Below are positions 1-8,115 of a stretch of DNA of 64,000 bases, in pieces. Source of the DNA: Rhodocyclales bacterium (GTDB lineage Bacteria; Pseudomonadota; Gammaproteobacteria; Burkholderiales; Rhodocyclaceae); contig JACRIX010000084.1 of NCBI GenBank assembly GCA_016215645.1, positions 101,525 through 165,524 on the forward strand, given 5' to 3'. Numbering within the stretch: the first letter of the stretch is position 1; each line of letters opens with the position of its first letter. The translations under genes were made by a program, and so were the position numbers. The notes beneath the pieces were generated by a model. That model made no database searches, was not told the origin of the DNA, and saw only the letters and a program-made list of their open reading frames with translations.

Positions 1-131
1 CCGGCAATTCCAGCTGCATGACAGACACCACATGTCTTGGTGTAGAGATCCTTGCCCGCATCGGCGGCCGAAACGACGCCGCAAAAGGAGAGCAGAGACA
101 GGGACGCGAGAAGGATTCGTTTGATTTTCAT
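1..131 (-). CDS. Monoheme cytochrome c, 3' end outside the window
   Basis: The ATG lies at 131. It is followed by a short basic stretch (MKIKR), a hydrophobic segment ending near VVSAAD (a typical Sec signal peptide), and then a heme-binding CGVCH at about residues 34-38. Only 43 codons are present before the window edge. The spacing from signal peptide to heme resembles small class I cytochromes of the c5 type, expected to be soluble periplasmic electron carriers. It follows the triheme cytochrome gene on the same strand by 11 bases, so it is probably the next gene of that operon. The missing C-terminus would have to supply the distal methionine ligand, so the exact family is not settled. 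Confidence 0.75.
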   Translation of the reverse strand, partial: MKIKRILLASLSLLSFCGVVSAADAGKDLYTKTCGVCHAAGIA

Positions 132-142
132 GATCTCGCTCC

Positions 143-553
143 TTATTTCTTCTGCAAGGTCGCCGGAGCAAGCTTCTGGACCGTGCTTTCATGAACCTGC
201 GTCTGGGTCCCCGGTTTGGCGGAGTGACAAAGATTGCAGTTTTCAACAGACCACGCCAATTCACCGTTGTGACAGGCACCGCAGTACTGGCCATCAATGA
301 TCTTGACCATGTTGATCTCGTTGCCGCCGGCCTTGAACTTGAATCCCAGGTCGGCATGGCAGACCTTGCACCGGAACCGGACCCGGTGGAACCAGTGCGG
401 GAATATCGCCGGTCGCATTCCGGCGGCATCCGAATAGTTGTTGATGACGATATCGCCGTATTCAGCGCGTGCGTCATCAATATCCATTGCCAGCGTCGCT
501 GCAACCGCCAAGAGAACCAGCAGCACGCGCTGCCAAAGGCATTTTCGAAACAT
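143..553 (-). CDS. Triheme c7-type cytochrome, periplasmic
   Basis: This 136-residue protein has a signal peptide ending near residue 30 (DDARA) and three heme motifs: CKVCH (62-66), CGACH (91-95) and CNLCH (106-110). The FPHWFHR segment before the first heme resembles the F-x-H-x-x-H pattern of c3/c7-type triheme domains, where these histidines are distal heme ligands. Such proteins are small periplasmic multiheme carriers that shuttle electrons between the inner membrane and outer-membrane conduits. The ATG has a good ribosome site (AAGGA) just upstream. It sits 57 bases downstream of the beta-barrel gene, which fits a role delivering electrons to that complex. The multiheme cytochrome call is firm; the c7 sub-family is inferred from motif layout. 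Confidence 0.85.
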   Translation of the reverse strand: MFRKCLWQRVLLVLLAVAATLAMDIDDARAEYGDIVINNYSDAAGMRPAIFPHWFHRVRFRCKVCHADLGFKFKAGGNEINMVKIIDGQYCGACHNGELAWSVENCNLCHSAKPGTQTQVHESTVQKLAPATLQKK

Positions 554-609
554 GGTCTTCCTTTATACCTAAACAACCAAGCGCGCATTCTATCCGCGCC
601 GAAATATGC

Positions 610-2985
610 TTACCAGCGGCCATCGAAGAAGCCGTCGAACTCCCGGGTGACCGAACCAAAAATAGAAGCACTTTTCTTGCCAGCTTGATCAATCCACGAA
701 TTGCTCAGGCGAAATATCAAGCGGCCCAGGCGATAATCGACAAGCTGCTGTATCGATGTACTTCCTTTGTCATTGATCTGTAATGCGCCGACTCCGGCCA
801 CGTTCTGATTCGAAAAGCTCTGGAAGCGCATGAGGGTGCCGCTGTAATTCAGGTTCCTGATCGAAAAAGGGCTGTGATGTGTGTAGCCCAAGGAAAAACT
901 TCCCGTGCTTTGCGGGGTGTTGGTATTGACCTCCAGGCCATTCAGCACCTGATTGGTACTGGTGCTGATAAGGCTTTGGCTCCAGGTCAGATTGGCGTTG
1001 ATCGTTACCGCAGCACGTGAGCTGATCTGGTAAATGCCCCCCCCCATCAAGTTCGCGGTCTTGAACTGGTTTTTGCCGCCGACGCCGCTGGATGTGTTGA
1101 AGCTGACATTCGTGCTCAGGTTCGCCGTGAGTTGCTCACCGTAGCTGGCCCGCCACGCCGCGCCGACTGAATTGCTCAGGCTTGTGGTCGCCCCCAGTTG
1201 CGCAGTTGTATGCGAGACGTTCTGGCTCGCGCTGAGATTGACAGCACCGTAATCGCCAAAAATGATCGCCCGGGAAAGATTGTGGCTCGCATTGACGCCG
1301 CTGCCGACTTCACTTGTGCCATTGCTGGAGGAACTATGGGTCAGTCCGCCACCGGTTCCCCATCCGTAGGTAAACCCCGAGAACTGAAGGGGGTCACCCG
1401 AATAGGAAACGCTGGCGGCTTGCACGCTCGAAATGCTGCGCACCCCGGAACTGTCGACCGAACTGATCGAGGCATTTCCGGTCGCCGAGAGATTGTTGTT
1501 GAATCGATACATCGTGGAAAGAAAGCCATTGAGACTGTTCAGGTCGCTGGGCACCTGGTTATTGAGTGTCTGTGTTCTGGAAAAATTACCTCCCCCAGTC
1601 AGTGTCAGCGGCAAATCCTCAAAGGGCCGCCAGGTAAAGCCCGTGGTGCCGAGCAAAACGGTAGAGTTATTTTGGGTCGGGGTATTCCCCTGAAAGAAAT
1701 TCACATCGCTTTTGGCGAATGTCAGCATGTTGTTGATGCTGAGATCCTCATGGACATTCCAGCCATGGTTCAGATTGGCGCTGAACTGTTTGGCATCCTG
1801 AGTGGATGGATTCGACGCCGACGAGGAGCCATTGAAGTTCGCAGACAGATTGTGGTTGCCCTCCAGAAAGTGGCCGAACTCAAACTCGTTGCTTGTCGTA
1901 TAGCTCCCGCCGAAGGACGAAACCACGCTGTTGTTGGTCGCCGTCGAGATGCCGGTCGTGACATTGTTGCGATTGAAATTGAAGGCATAGTTGTCACGCC
2001 CGTCTTCAGTGCGATATTGCTGCCGCATGCCCACCGCCGTCGATGTGGATGGACTCGCGGTCTCGGCTGAACGGCTCATTGAGGTACTGCGACTCAAGTT
2101 GCCGCTGAAGGGGAAACGGCTCAACGGAAAGACATTGACGCTGCCGCCAAAACTCATTGCCGAACTATCGCTTTTGACCGCGGTACCGGTGGATGGGGTA
2201 AAGGTGGTGCCCGTGGAACTTGCGCCCAGCATCCCGGACCACTGGGCAATATAGGGCGCCATGATGAAACTGTTGGCCTGCAAATTCAGATTGTTGAAAA
2301 TGGTCAAGCTCTTGCCACTCTCGCCAGCCTGAAAGTAGTTCCCTGTGGTGCTGGTGTTTCCTGCCCAACGGATCGGTGCCAATTGCCAGGTCTCGGCGCT
2401 GAGATCCGGCAGTTCCGATGAAGCGGCGCCACCCTTCATCACAACCGACTTGTTGTCTCTGCCAGAGGGAGTTCGTGTCGTCGTCCCGACGGGAGCCGGA
2501 TCGTAGGGAACCGGTGCTGGCTCCTCGGGCTGGTTTCCAAGTCTTCCGTCAACCACGACGGGGTCGATCGCGTCCACTACCGGACTGCCGTTGGCCAGGT
2601 AGTGGCGTCGATCCCGCACAGGACTCACATCATCTCGAGCCAGCTCAGGAACACTCGGTTCTGAAGCCACAACAAATGAAGCCCGCGCCGGCAGGGCCCG
2701 AATCGCTGTTGCGCGCCTTGGCTTCAATTCATGATCAAGGCGCAATGCTGATTCCGGGATATCCCCGGGCGCCCCGTCCACTTCTGCAACGACCCCACGG
2801 TTTCGAGATTCGCCGATCATCATCGACGGACGCAAGGATACGTCGACCAGAATCAATGCATCAAAGGAATCCTCGCGCAAGCCATCTTCCCTGGCCTGTG
2901 CGGCGTGAATACAAATTGAGCCGAGGGCTCCAAGCAGCGGGCTCCAATAACTGTTGCGCCGTGGATTTTGGCTACCATTCCTCAC
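610..2985 (-). CDS. Large putative outer-membrane beta-barrel (porin-like) protein of the cytochrome cluster
   Basis: The protein has 791 residues. A signal-peptide-like N-terminus ends near HAAQA, followed by a low-complexity periplasmic-looking stretch rich in Pro, Asp and Val (to about residue 200). About 590 residues of alternating Ser/Asn/Thr-rich strands follow, typical of a large beta-barrel. The chain ends in an aromatic (FDGFFDGRW), as outer-membrane proteins recognised by the BAM machinery do. There are no cysteines of CXXCH type. Next to multiheme cytochromes, an NHL lipoprotein and a periplasmic prolyl isomerase, it is best read as the barrel of a porin-cytochrome or filament-export complex; this is inference from context. 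The start is GTG with no clear ribosome site, and no in-frame ATG occurs nearby. Confidence 0.65.
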   Translation of the reverse strand: MRNGSQNPRRNSYWSPLLGALGSICIHAAQAREDGLREDSFDALILVDVSLRPSMMIGESRNRGVVAEVDGAPGDIPESALRLDHELKPRRATAIRALPARASFVVASEPSVPELARDDVSPVRDRRHYLANGSPVVDAIDPVVVDGRLGNQPEEPAPVPYDPAPVGTTTRTPSGRDNKSVVMKGGAASSELPDLSAETWQLAPIRWAGNTSTTGNYFQAGESGKSLTIFNNLNLQANSFIMAPYIAQWSGMLGASSTGTTFTPSTGTAVKSDSSAMSFGGSVNVFPLSRFPFSGNLSRSTSMSRSAETASPSTSTAVGMRQQYRTEDGRDNYAFNFNRNNVTTGISTATNNSVVSSFGGSYTTSNEFEFGHFLEGNHNLSANFNGSSSASNPSTQDAKQFSANLNHGWNVHEDLSINNMLTFAKSDVNFFQGNTPTQNNSTVLLGTTGFTWRPFEDLPLTLTGGGNFSRTQTLNNQVPSDLNSLNGFLSTMYRFNNNLSATGNASISSVDSSGVRSISSVQAASVSYSGDPLQFSGFTYGWGTGGGLTHSSSSNGTSEVGSGVNASHNLSRAIIFGDYGAVNLSASQNVSHTTAQLGATTSLSNSVGAAWRASYGEQLTANLSTNVSFNTSSGVGGKNQFKTANLMGGGIYQISSRAAVTINANLTWSQSLISTSTNQVLNGLEVNTNTPQSTGSFSLGYTHHSPFSIRNLNYSGTLMRFQSFSNQNVAGVGALQINDKGSTSIQQLVDYRLGRLIFRLSNSWIDQAGKKSASIFGSVTREFDGFFDGRW

Positions 2986-3032
2986 GTTGCGTGAAAGTGC
3001 ATAGCGAAAAGCTCGGGCGTTCCGGCTCCAAG

Positions 3033-4088
3033 CTATTTTCCTGCGCTTCGATCGGCCCCCGCATTGGTCGGTTCATCGAAAACAACAATCTTTGCCTCGG
3101 CACGAAGCTTGGCAAGAAGTCCCGTCCAAGCCGCCTCCTGACGCTCTCTCAAAAGCAATTCTCCGGCCCGCTTGGCAACATTTTCGAAGGGCTGGAGTTT
3201 CGCGGACACGCGCTCATCGAGACGGAACACACCAATCCCCTGAAGCATTTCGATGGGTTCGGCCACCTCCCCAAACTTGAACTGGTCGATTTTGGCCTGC
3301 AGGTTGTCCGGAAGCATGCCAAGATGCAAATATCCCATGTCGCCACCGTTATCGGCACTGGGGTCCTTCGAAAACAATCGGGCTTGCTCCGCGAAGCTGG
3401 CACCGGCGCGAATACGGCGCACGATGGCTTCCGCTTCCCTGAGCGCGGCATCCCAGGCGGCACGCGGAGACGAGGGGTCCACCGCGAGCAAAATCGAGTA
3501 CAGGTGGAGTTTCTCCGGCTCGGTGAATAGTTCCGGCTTCGATGTGTAGAACGCCTTCGTCTCTTCGGCAGTCGGGGTTGGAACATCACGAACCGCCTGC
3601 TCCAGCCGGGCTTGCCGGCTTTGTTGTCCAAGCTGATCTTTCAAGCCGGGAAGCAAGGTTTCGCGATTTTTCTGCCAGGCAGGGCTGCCCGCATAGCGCT
3701 GCTCATAGACCTGCACTCGGCGCGCCACATCCTCCACGTCAGGCGTGATCCCGCGACGATCCATTTCTTCCTGATACAGAATCCGGTTCACCAGCTGGTC
3801 GGTGACTTCCTTGCGCGCTTGCTGAAGTTGATCCTCGGGTACTTGCCCGTGATAGAACTTCTGTCGCAAAAAAGTGCCGTAGGCGGCGTGAAAATCATTT
3901 TGGGTAATGGGCTTGCCATTGACCGTCGCAAACAAGGGCTGGGTTGCAGGGACCTGGGATGCACCAGCAGCAGGCTTGTCCGTCGCCGTAGCGCCACTGG
4001 TTTGTTGCGCCCATGTCAATGACGAGAGGACCACGCTTGCCAACGCCATGGAACCGAGGAAGGCTCGCGCCCGATATTGAATAGTCAT
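3033..4088 (-). CDS. Periplasmic peptidylprolyl isomerase, SurA/PrsA-like with parvulin domain
   Basis: This is a 351-residue exported protein with a signal peptide ending near LTWAQ and a Thr/Ala-rich linker. A SurA-N-like helical domain starts at about residue 53 (ATVNGKPITQNDF), and a parvulin rotamase domain spans about residues 190-290, with the characteristic FAEQARLFSKDPSADNGGDMGY region and a following GEVAEPIE. It should chaperone outer-membrane or multiheme proteins in the periplasm by accelerating proline isomerisation. The ATG follows an AAAGG ribosome site. The gene lies directly upstream of the beta-barrel gene with a 47-base gap, so the barrel or the cytochromes are likely clients. 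It is distinct from housekeeping SurA, which is normally linked to lptD and pdxA. Confidence 0.85.
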   Translation of the reverse strand: MTIQYRARAFLGSMALASVVLSSLTWAQQTSGATATDKPAAGASQVPATQPLFATVNGKPITQNDFHAAYGTFLRQKFYHGQVPEDQLQQARKEVTDQLVNRILYQEEMDRRGITPDVEDVARRVQVYEQRYAGSPAWQKNRETLLPGLKDQLGQQSRQARLEQAVRDVPTPTAEETKAFYTSKPELFTEPEKLHLYSILLAVDPSSPRAAWDAALREAEAIVRRIRAGASFAEQARLFSKDPSADNGGDMGYLHLGMLPDNLQAKIDQFKFGEVAEPIEMLQGIGVFRLDERVSAKLQPFENVAKRAGELLLRERQEAAWTGLLAKLRAEAKIVVFDEPTNAGADRSAGK

Positions 4089-4197
4089 GTCTTGCCTTTC
4101 CGGTCAACTCGTGGCGCGACCAAGGGGTTCAGCCCACTCGAATCAGGGACTCCGCTATCGCCAAAGTCCCAAAAACAGCTCAGGAAATATACAAGAA

Positions 4198-4227
4198 AAA
4201 AGCCCCGTGGTTTCCCGTGGGGCTTTT
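4198..4227 (-). terminator. Rho-independent terminator after the first tetraheme cytochrome gene
   Basis: A perfect 9-bp stem, AAAAGCCCC (4198-4206) with GGGGCTTTT (4219-4227), encloses a 12-base loop. Read on the minus strand it ends in a run of T residues. It lies between the stop of the 289-residue tetraheme cytochrome and the start of the prolyl isomerase, so it divides the minus-strand cytochrome cluster into two transcription units or attenuates the downstream one. Confidence 0.85.
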
Positions 4228-4292
4228 CTCGATTGCGGGAACGTCTCGATCCGCTGACAAGGCGCCCGGCATTCAGCCAAGCGCCCTGGATC

Positions 4293-5162
4293 TTACTTGA
4301 CGTGGCAGGACAGGCAGATCGCCGAAGCAGCAGTCGTCACGCGCATGAACATGATGTTGTCCGAACCCTTGCTCTCGACGTGGGGATCATGGCAGGAGCC
4401 GCATTCAACCGACGGGCCCGTCACATCGGAGCGGGTGTAGAGCGAAATGTCGGTTTTCTGGCGAGTCGTATCGACGGTGCCGGTCTCGACCCAGAACACC
4501 TGAGCACTATTTACCGACTTCGTCTTGACCACGGCGCCAGTGAAGTGCGAATCGGTACGAGTTGCCGCGCCGATGAAATCATCGTCGTTGCAGGATCCAG
4601 ACACTACCGCAGCCGCTCCTGACAAACCGCCACCGCAGTACTGGATACCAATCGGATGGTCGTTCCTGAGGTCTGTTCCAAGCACGGGAATCGGGGTACC
4701 TGCCATGGTTGCAGCGCCCGTCCAGGTGCCGCCAATGGAAGCGCCGGCGGCGTTGTAACCACCGGTACCCGGCTTGTTCAGGGCATTGTCCATGGCTTGC
4801 GTGCCGTCATGACAGGAAAGGCACGCCAGCGACACCGAGCCGACGTTGGCGGCGATCGAGCCATCGATCGTCGAGGTCGCACTTGCCGCCGTCGAGTTAT
4901 AGACCTGATAGGAATTGCCGGCGGGAAGGTTCTTGTTCCAAAGCGGCACGGCGGCAGAGGTATCCGAGCCGTGCGGCGTGTGACAGAACACGCAAATCTG
5001 GTCGGTGCCGGTCGTGTGATTCGGCCCCGAGCCGGACGAAGAAAGATTGTGCTTGGTCGCGGCAATGCCGGTTGCCGCGAACGCCGCTCCCGACATACCC
5101 ATTGCCAACCCGAGCGCCAACCCCGTTACCCACCGAGTCAGACTGGTACCAGTTGCCTTCAT
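4293..5162 (-). CDS. Tetraheme cytochrome c, OmcE-like/doubled-CXXCH type
   Basis: The start at 5162 is chosen because a strong GGAGGG site precedes it by a few bases and it gives a clean signal peptide (MKATGTSLTRW to GAAFA). Upstream in-frame codons lack such a site. The 289-residue product carries CVFCH (57-61), CLSCH (114-118), CGSCH (254-258) and CLSCH (283-287, three residues from the end). Context motifs TKHNLS, CHTPHG, PLWNK, CLSCHDGT and SCHDPH match the doubled-CXXCH family that includes filament-forming OmcE of Geobacter (recalled, not searched). The protein is probably periplasmic or extracellular. A paralogue lies two genes upstream at 6635-7396, separated by the NHL protein gene. 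Confidence 0.85.
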   Translation of the reverse strand: MKATGTSLTRWVTGLALGLAMGMSGAAFAATGIAATKHNLSSSGSGPNHTTGTDQICVFCHTPHGSDTSAAVPLWNKNLPAGNSYQVYNSTAASATSTIDGSIAANVGSVSLACLSCHDGTQAMDNALNKPGTGGYNAAGASIGGTWTGAATMAGTPIPVLGTDLRNDHPIGIQYCGGGLSGAAAVVSGSCNDDDFIGAATRTDSHFTGAVVKTKSVNSAQVFWVETGTVDTTRQKTDISLYTRSDVTGPSVECGSCHDPHVESKGSDNIMFMRVTTAASAICLSCHVK

Positions 5163-5252
5163 GATGCCCTCCGTTTGTGATTGGTGCTGCAAGAATGAAA
5201 TTCCTGAGACACCTAGCTTTGAGCACCAATCGTGCCATTCAACAAACACGTG

Positions 5253-5268
5253 CGTGACTTAGGTCACA
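5253..5268. promoter_or_regulatory. CRP/FNR-family-like operator upstream of the tetraheme cytochrome gene
   Basis: The sequence reads CGTGA-CTTAGG-TCACA, a near-perfect inverted repeat with the TGTGA-N6-TCACA architecture recognised by CRP-type regulators (one mismatch in the left half). It is centred about 98 bases upstream of the ATG at 5162. An unusually A/T-rich segment (about 5275-5320) lies on its promoter-distal side. No clear -35 or -10 hexamer was identified. The regulator and any anaerobic or carbon control are inference. Confidence 0.5.
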
Positions 5269-5456
5269 CCGGCAGAAATAATAATTTATTTCATTTAAAA
5301 ACATACAGATAAACAAATACGTTCGGGGCGCCATCTGACCACGGACGGCCAGTGGTGCCGCCGTGCCCCAGTGACTCGAATTCAACCCTTTCTCGATTCC
5401 CAAACTCGGGAACAGCCTTTCCCAGTTTCAGAAAATGCAGCCAGCCCATTCAGCCG

Positions 5457-6593
5457 CTACGGTTTGGCTTTCGCTGCCGGGGCCGCCGGCTTCCGGCCGA
5501 GGTAACCCTCGCTCTCCTTCATGGCAACGGGCCTGAAAATATCAATACGCGCGAACCATTGATCAACGAAATAGATTCGTCCGTCTTCGTCGACCGCCAC
5601 ACCGGAAGGCAACATGTAACCCGCCGGCTGATCCTGCTCTGAGCGCTCACCGATGAACATCAGCAATTCGCCATCTGGATTAAAAATCTGGATATTGCCA
5701 AACGCGGTATCGGCAACGTAAACATTGCCCTGGCGATCCGTCGCGATCTCTTTGGGACGCGCAAAATTCCCAAGTTGTTTGCCGACTGCGCCAAAGCTCT
5801 TGAGATATTTGCCGGCCCTGTCAAAAATTTGCACCCGGAAATTGCCGCCGTCAACCACATAGATTCGACCATCCTTGCCCAAAGCCACATCGCGCGGCAG
5901 ATTGAACTCGCCATCGCCGGAACCACGCTTGCCGATGTCCATGATGTGGGCGCCGGTCTTGCCGTTGAAAACACGTACCACGTGCTTCTCCGAACTCACT
6001 CCACCAATATCGACAACGAATACCCGCTCGCCCACCTCATCGACCGTCACGCTGGAGAGTCTTTCAAAAAACTTGGGACCACCGAGTCGCCGCAAATACT
6101 TCCCGGAGTTGTCATATACCAGGATGGTTTTCTGGGTTGCGTCGGCGACATAGAGATTGCCTTGTCCGTCGATATCGATGCCGAGCGGCTTCGCCAGTTT
6201 GCCCTCCCCATCGTCGTCACCGACGGTGTAGTAGGCACGACCGGGAATATCGAATACCCGGACCTTGCGGCCGACCGAATCGGATACAAACAACTTGCCT
6301 CGATGGACGGCAATGGAGTACGGCTTGGAAAGCGCCTCCCCGGAGACCCCTCCACTGCCGGTCAAGGCACGCCTCAAGGCAGACTCATCCTCCTCCGGTA
6401 CAACGTCCGCACTATTGCGAATCGCCCGCTCGAACACAAACCTCGGATCGTCTGGCGGCGCCGGAAACACCAGTGTCCGGTTGGATCGGCCGACTTGATC
6501 GAGATCGCGCTTGGCAACAGTCACGCAGCCGCCCAGACCGACGACGCATACCAGCAGAAAGGCGCCTGCCGCGTACTGGAATTTTTGCTTCAT
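5457..6593 (-). CDS. NHL-repeat six-bladed beta-propeller lipoprotein
   Basis: This 378-residue protein has a lipoprotein signal (lipobox LGGC, Cys at about residue 23). From about residue 90 it has repeated NHL-type blades: SKPYSIAVHRGKLFVSD, AKPLGIDIDGQGNLYVAD, NLPRDVALGKDGRIYVVD, ARPKEIATDRQGNVYVAD and LPSGVAVDEDGRIYFVD. The blade count fits a six-bladed propeller anchored to a membrane. NHL lipoproteins recur next to outer-surface multiheme cytochromes in metal-reducing bacteria, where they may scaffold or help export the cytochrome; the exact role is not established. A strong purine-rich ribosome site (GAGGGGGG) lies just before the ATG. It sits between the two tetraheme paralogues, with only 41 bases to the upstream one. 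Confidence 0.88.
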   Translation of the reverse strand: MKQKFQYAAGAFLLVCVVGLGGCVTVAKRDLDQVGRSNRTLVFPAPPDDPRFVFERAIRNSADVVPEEDESALRRALTGSGGVSGEALSKPYSIAVHRGKLFVSDSVGRKVRVFDIPGRAYYTVGDDDGEGKLAKPLGIDIDGQGNLYVADATQKTILVYDNSGKYLRRLGGPKFFERLSSVTVDEVGERVFVVDIGGVSSEKHVVRVFNGKTGAHIMDIGKRGSGDGEFNLPRDVALGKDGRIYVVDGGNFRVQIFDRAGKYLKSFGAVGKQLGNFARPKEIATDRQGNVYVADTAFGNIQIFNPDGELLMFIGERSEQDQPAGYMLPSGVAVDEDGRIYFVDQWFARIDIFRPVAMKESEGYLGRKPAAPAAKAKP

Positions 6594-6634
6594 GAACCCC
6601 CCTCGATTGCTACTGGCATGAAAAACCTCACTCG

Positions 6635-7396
6635 CTATTTATTGTGACACGTCAGGCAAAGCTGGCTGCCCGATGCGGTTACGCGCAAGAAAGTTTCGGT
6701 ACTGGCGTGCGGATCATGGCAGCTGCTGCACTCGATATGGGGCACCAGAAAACCAGTGCCAACACCAAGGTCTGCATCACTACGCCCGTAAAGCGGCAAG
6801 TCATTGCGGGTACGCCGCGATGTTATACCGTTCCGTGAGACCCAAAAGACTTCCCGTCCTTCAACCAATCCCTGGCTTACATCACGGAAATCTTCCATCG
6901 CCACCAAATGCTGGGCCTCACGAAACGGTGTGCTGGCTGTAGTGGTGGCCTTCAGCGGACGATCCTGCTGAAGCGAATTTTTACTTGCGCCCCGATACGC
7001 AACGCCGAATGGATGATCCGCCGAGGTCCGTCCAACACCAAACGCCTGAATCGAATCATGGCAAGAAAGGCACGCGATCGACTGAGATCCAACCGCCGGC
7101 TTGCCAAGACCCAAGCGCCCGATATCATCGTAAATGGTGAACACGAAATCAACTCCGAGTGACTTCTGCCACAAGGGCTTTGCCGCTGAGCTCTTACCCA
7201 GCGGAACATCACCGACTTCTATGATCGGTGTATGACAGAACACGCAGACCTGCTTTTCGTCGACGGATTTGTCTTGCGACTTTATGAGGTTGTGCTTGGT
7301 CTCGCGAACATCTGCCCTGACAATTGATCCACCCAGCAAAAGCGCCAGCGCCAAAAGCAGGGTGATGCAGTTCCTGAAACCGTCACGTAACCACAT
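6635..7396 (-). CDS. Tetraheme cytochrome c, paralogue of the 4293-5162 product
   Basis: The 253-residue product has a hydrophobic signal peptide (residues about 10-28). Heme motifs are CVFCH (51-55), CLSCH (109-113), CSSCH (223-227) and CLTCH (247-251, two residues from the end). Like its paralogue it has TKHNL before the first heme, PLWQK after it, a CLSCHD motif, EVFWV, LPLYGRSD and SCHDPH. Inter-heme spacing differs, so the two are diverged copies of one fold rather than a recent duplication. It is the first gene of the NHL/tetraheme transcription unit. If the family forms filaments as OmcE does, the two copies could be alternative subunits or a filament and its base; that is speculation. 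Confidence 0.85.
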   Translation of the reverse strand: MWLRDGFRNCITLLLALALLLGGSIVRADVRETKHNLIKSQDKSVDEKQVCVFCHTPIIEVGDVPLGKSSAAKPLWQKSLGVDFVFTIYDDIGRLGLGKPAVGSQSIACLSCHDSIQAFGVGRTSADHPFGVAYRGASKNSLQQDRPLKATTTASTPFREAQHLVAMEDFRDVSQGLVEGREVFWVSRNGITSRRTRNDLPLYGRSDADLGVGTGFLVPHIECSSCHDPHASTETFLRVTASGSQLCLTCHNK

Positions 7397-7563
7397 CAGG
7401 CTACACCCGCGAACACAACAATCGCAGCAAGCATTACCGCCCTCTGTCTTTCAGCAAGCGGCACGATTGGCGCACCAAGTCGAATTTGAAGCCGCAATAT
7501 CAAGGCGGACCACCATGAACGAAGTTAGGCGTCGGAACAAGGCCAGCATTATCGGCCTAAGCT

Positions 7564-7938
7564 CTATCTGCCGGCAACCTGAGGGTTGCGCTCGGACTGA
7601 AGTACCCGGCTCACCATGTAGTCCAAGGCGGCAACGGCCTGGGAATCCGAAATCGAGGCATTGCCACCCTTGGGCGGCATGCCGCCCTTGCCGCGGAGCA
7701 CAGACGCCTGGAGAACACTTCGCCCAGCCGACAATCTGGATTCCCACTCCTGAAGGTTGTCCACCCGTGGCGCCATGCCCAAGCCGCTGACGTGACACAA
7801 CGCGCAGTTCTGCAGGAACACCTCCCTCCCGGTTGCACGATCCTCAGCAACTGCGATACCCTCCAATGGGACGCGCGATACCATCCATAGCAGCAATGGC
7901 GCGAGTACCAAAAGAATCCGGACGACAGTCATCTTCAT
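7564..7938 (-). CDS. Small monoheme cytochrome c, c5-like
   Basis: The start is placed at the ATG at 7938 (MKMTVVRILL), which begins a hydrophobic signal or anchor segment. The only earlier in-frame start is a TTG without a ribosome site. The 124-residue product has CALCH at 45-49, then APRVDNLQEW and a KGGMPPKGG segment supplying a likely methionine axial ligand, as in cytochrome c5 and related class I proteins. It is expected in the periplasm or tethered to the inner membrane. It is oriented with the minus-strand cytochrome cluster and diverges from the triheme operon beginning at 8116. Confidence 0.85.
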   Translation of the reverse strand: MKMTVVRILLVLAPLLLWMVSRVPLEGIAVAEDRATGREVFLQNCALCHVSGLGMAPRVDNLQEWESRLSAGRSVLQASVLRGKGGMPPKGGNASISDSQAVAALDYMVSRVLQSERNPQVAGR

Positions 7939-8115
7939 TGCAGCGGTCTCAAAATTGCGCAAAGCCCCGACGGGAAACTCCGTTCAGGCTTGATGCAATA
8001 TTCAGACCAGCGCAACTTCGGGCTCGATACCTGCTTCCGCGACTGTGAAATCTCTCAAATTGGCTCTACCATGTCGGGCCAGTGCGAATGTACCTGCGGA
8101 GTTACTCAATAGGCC

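Noticed and set aside
1198..2070. A plus-strand frame of 290 codons opposite the beta-barrel gene
   Set aside because: It lacks a signal or motifs and lies within the well-supported minus-strand barrel gene.
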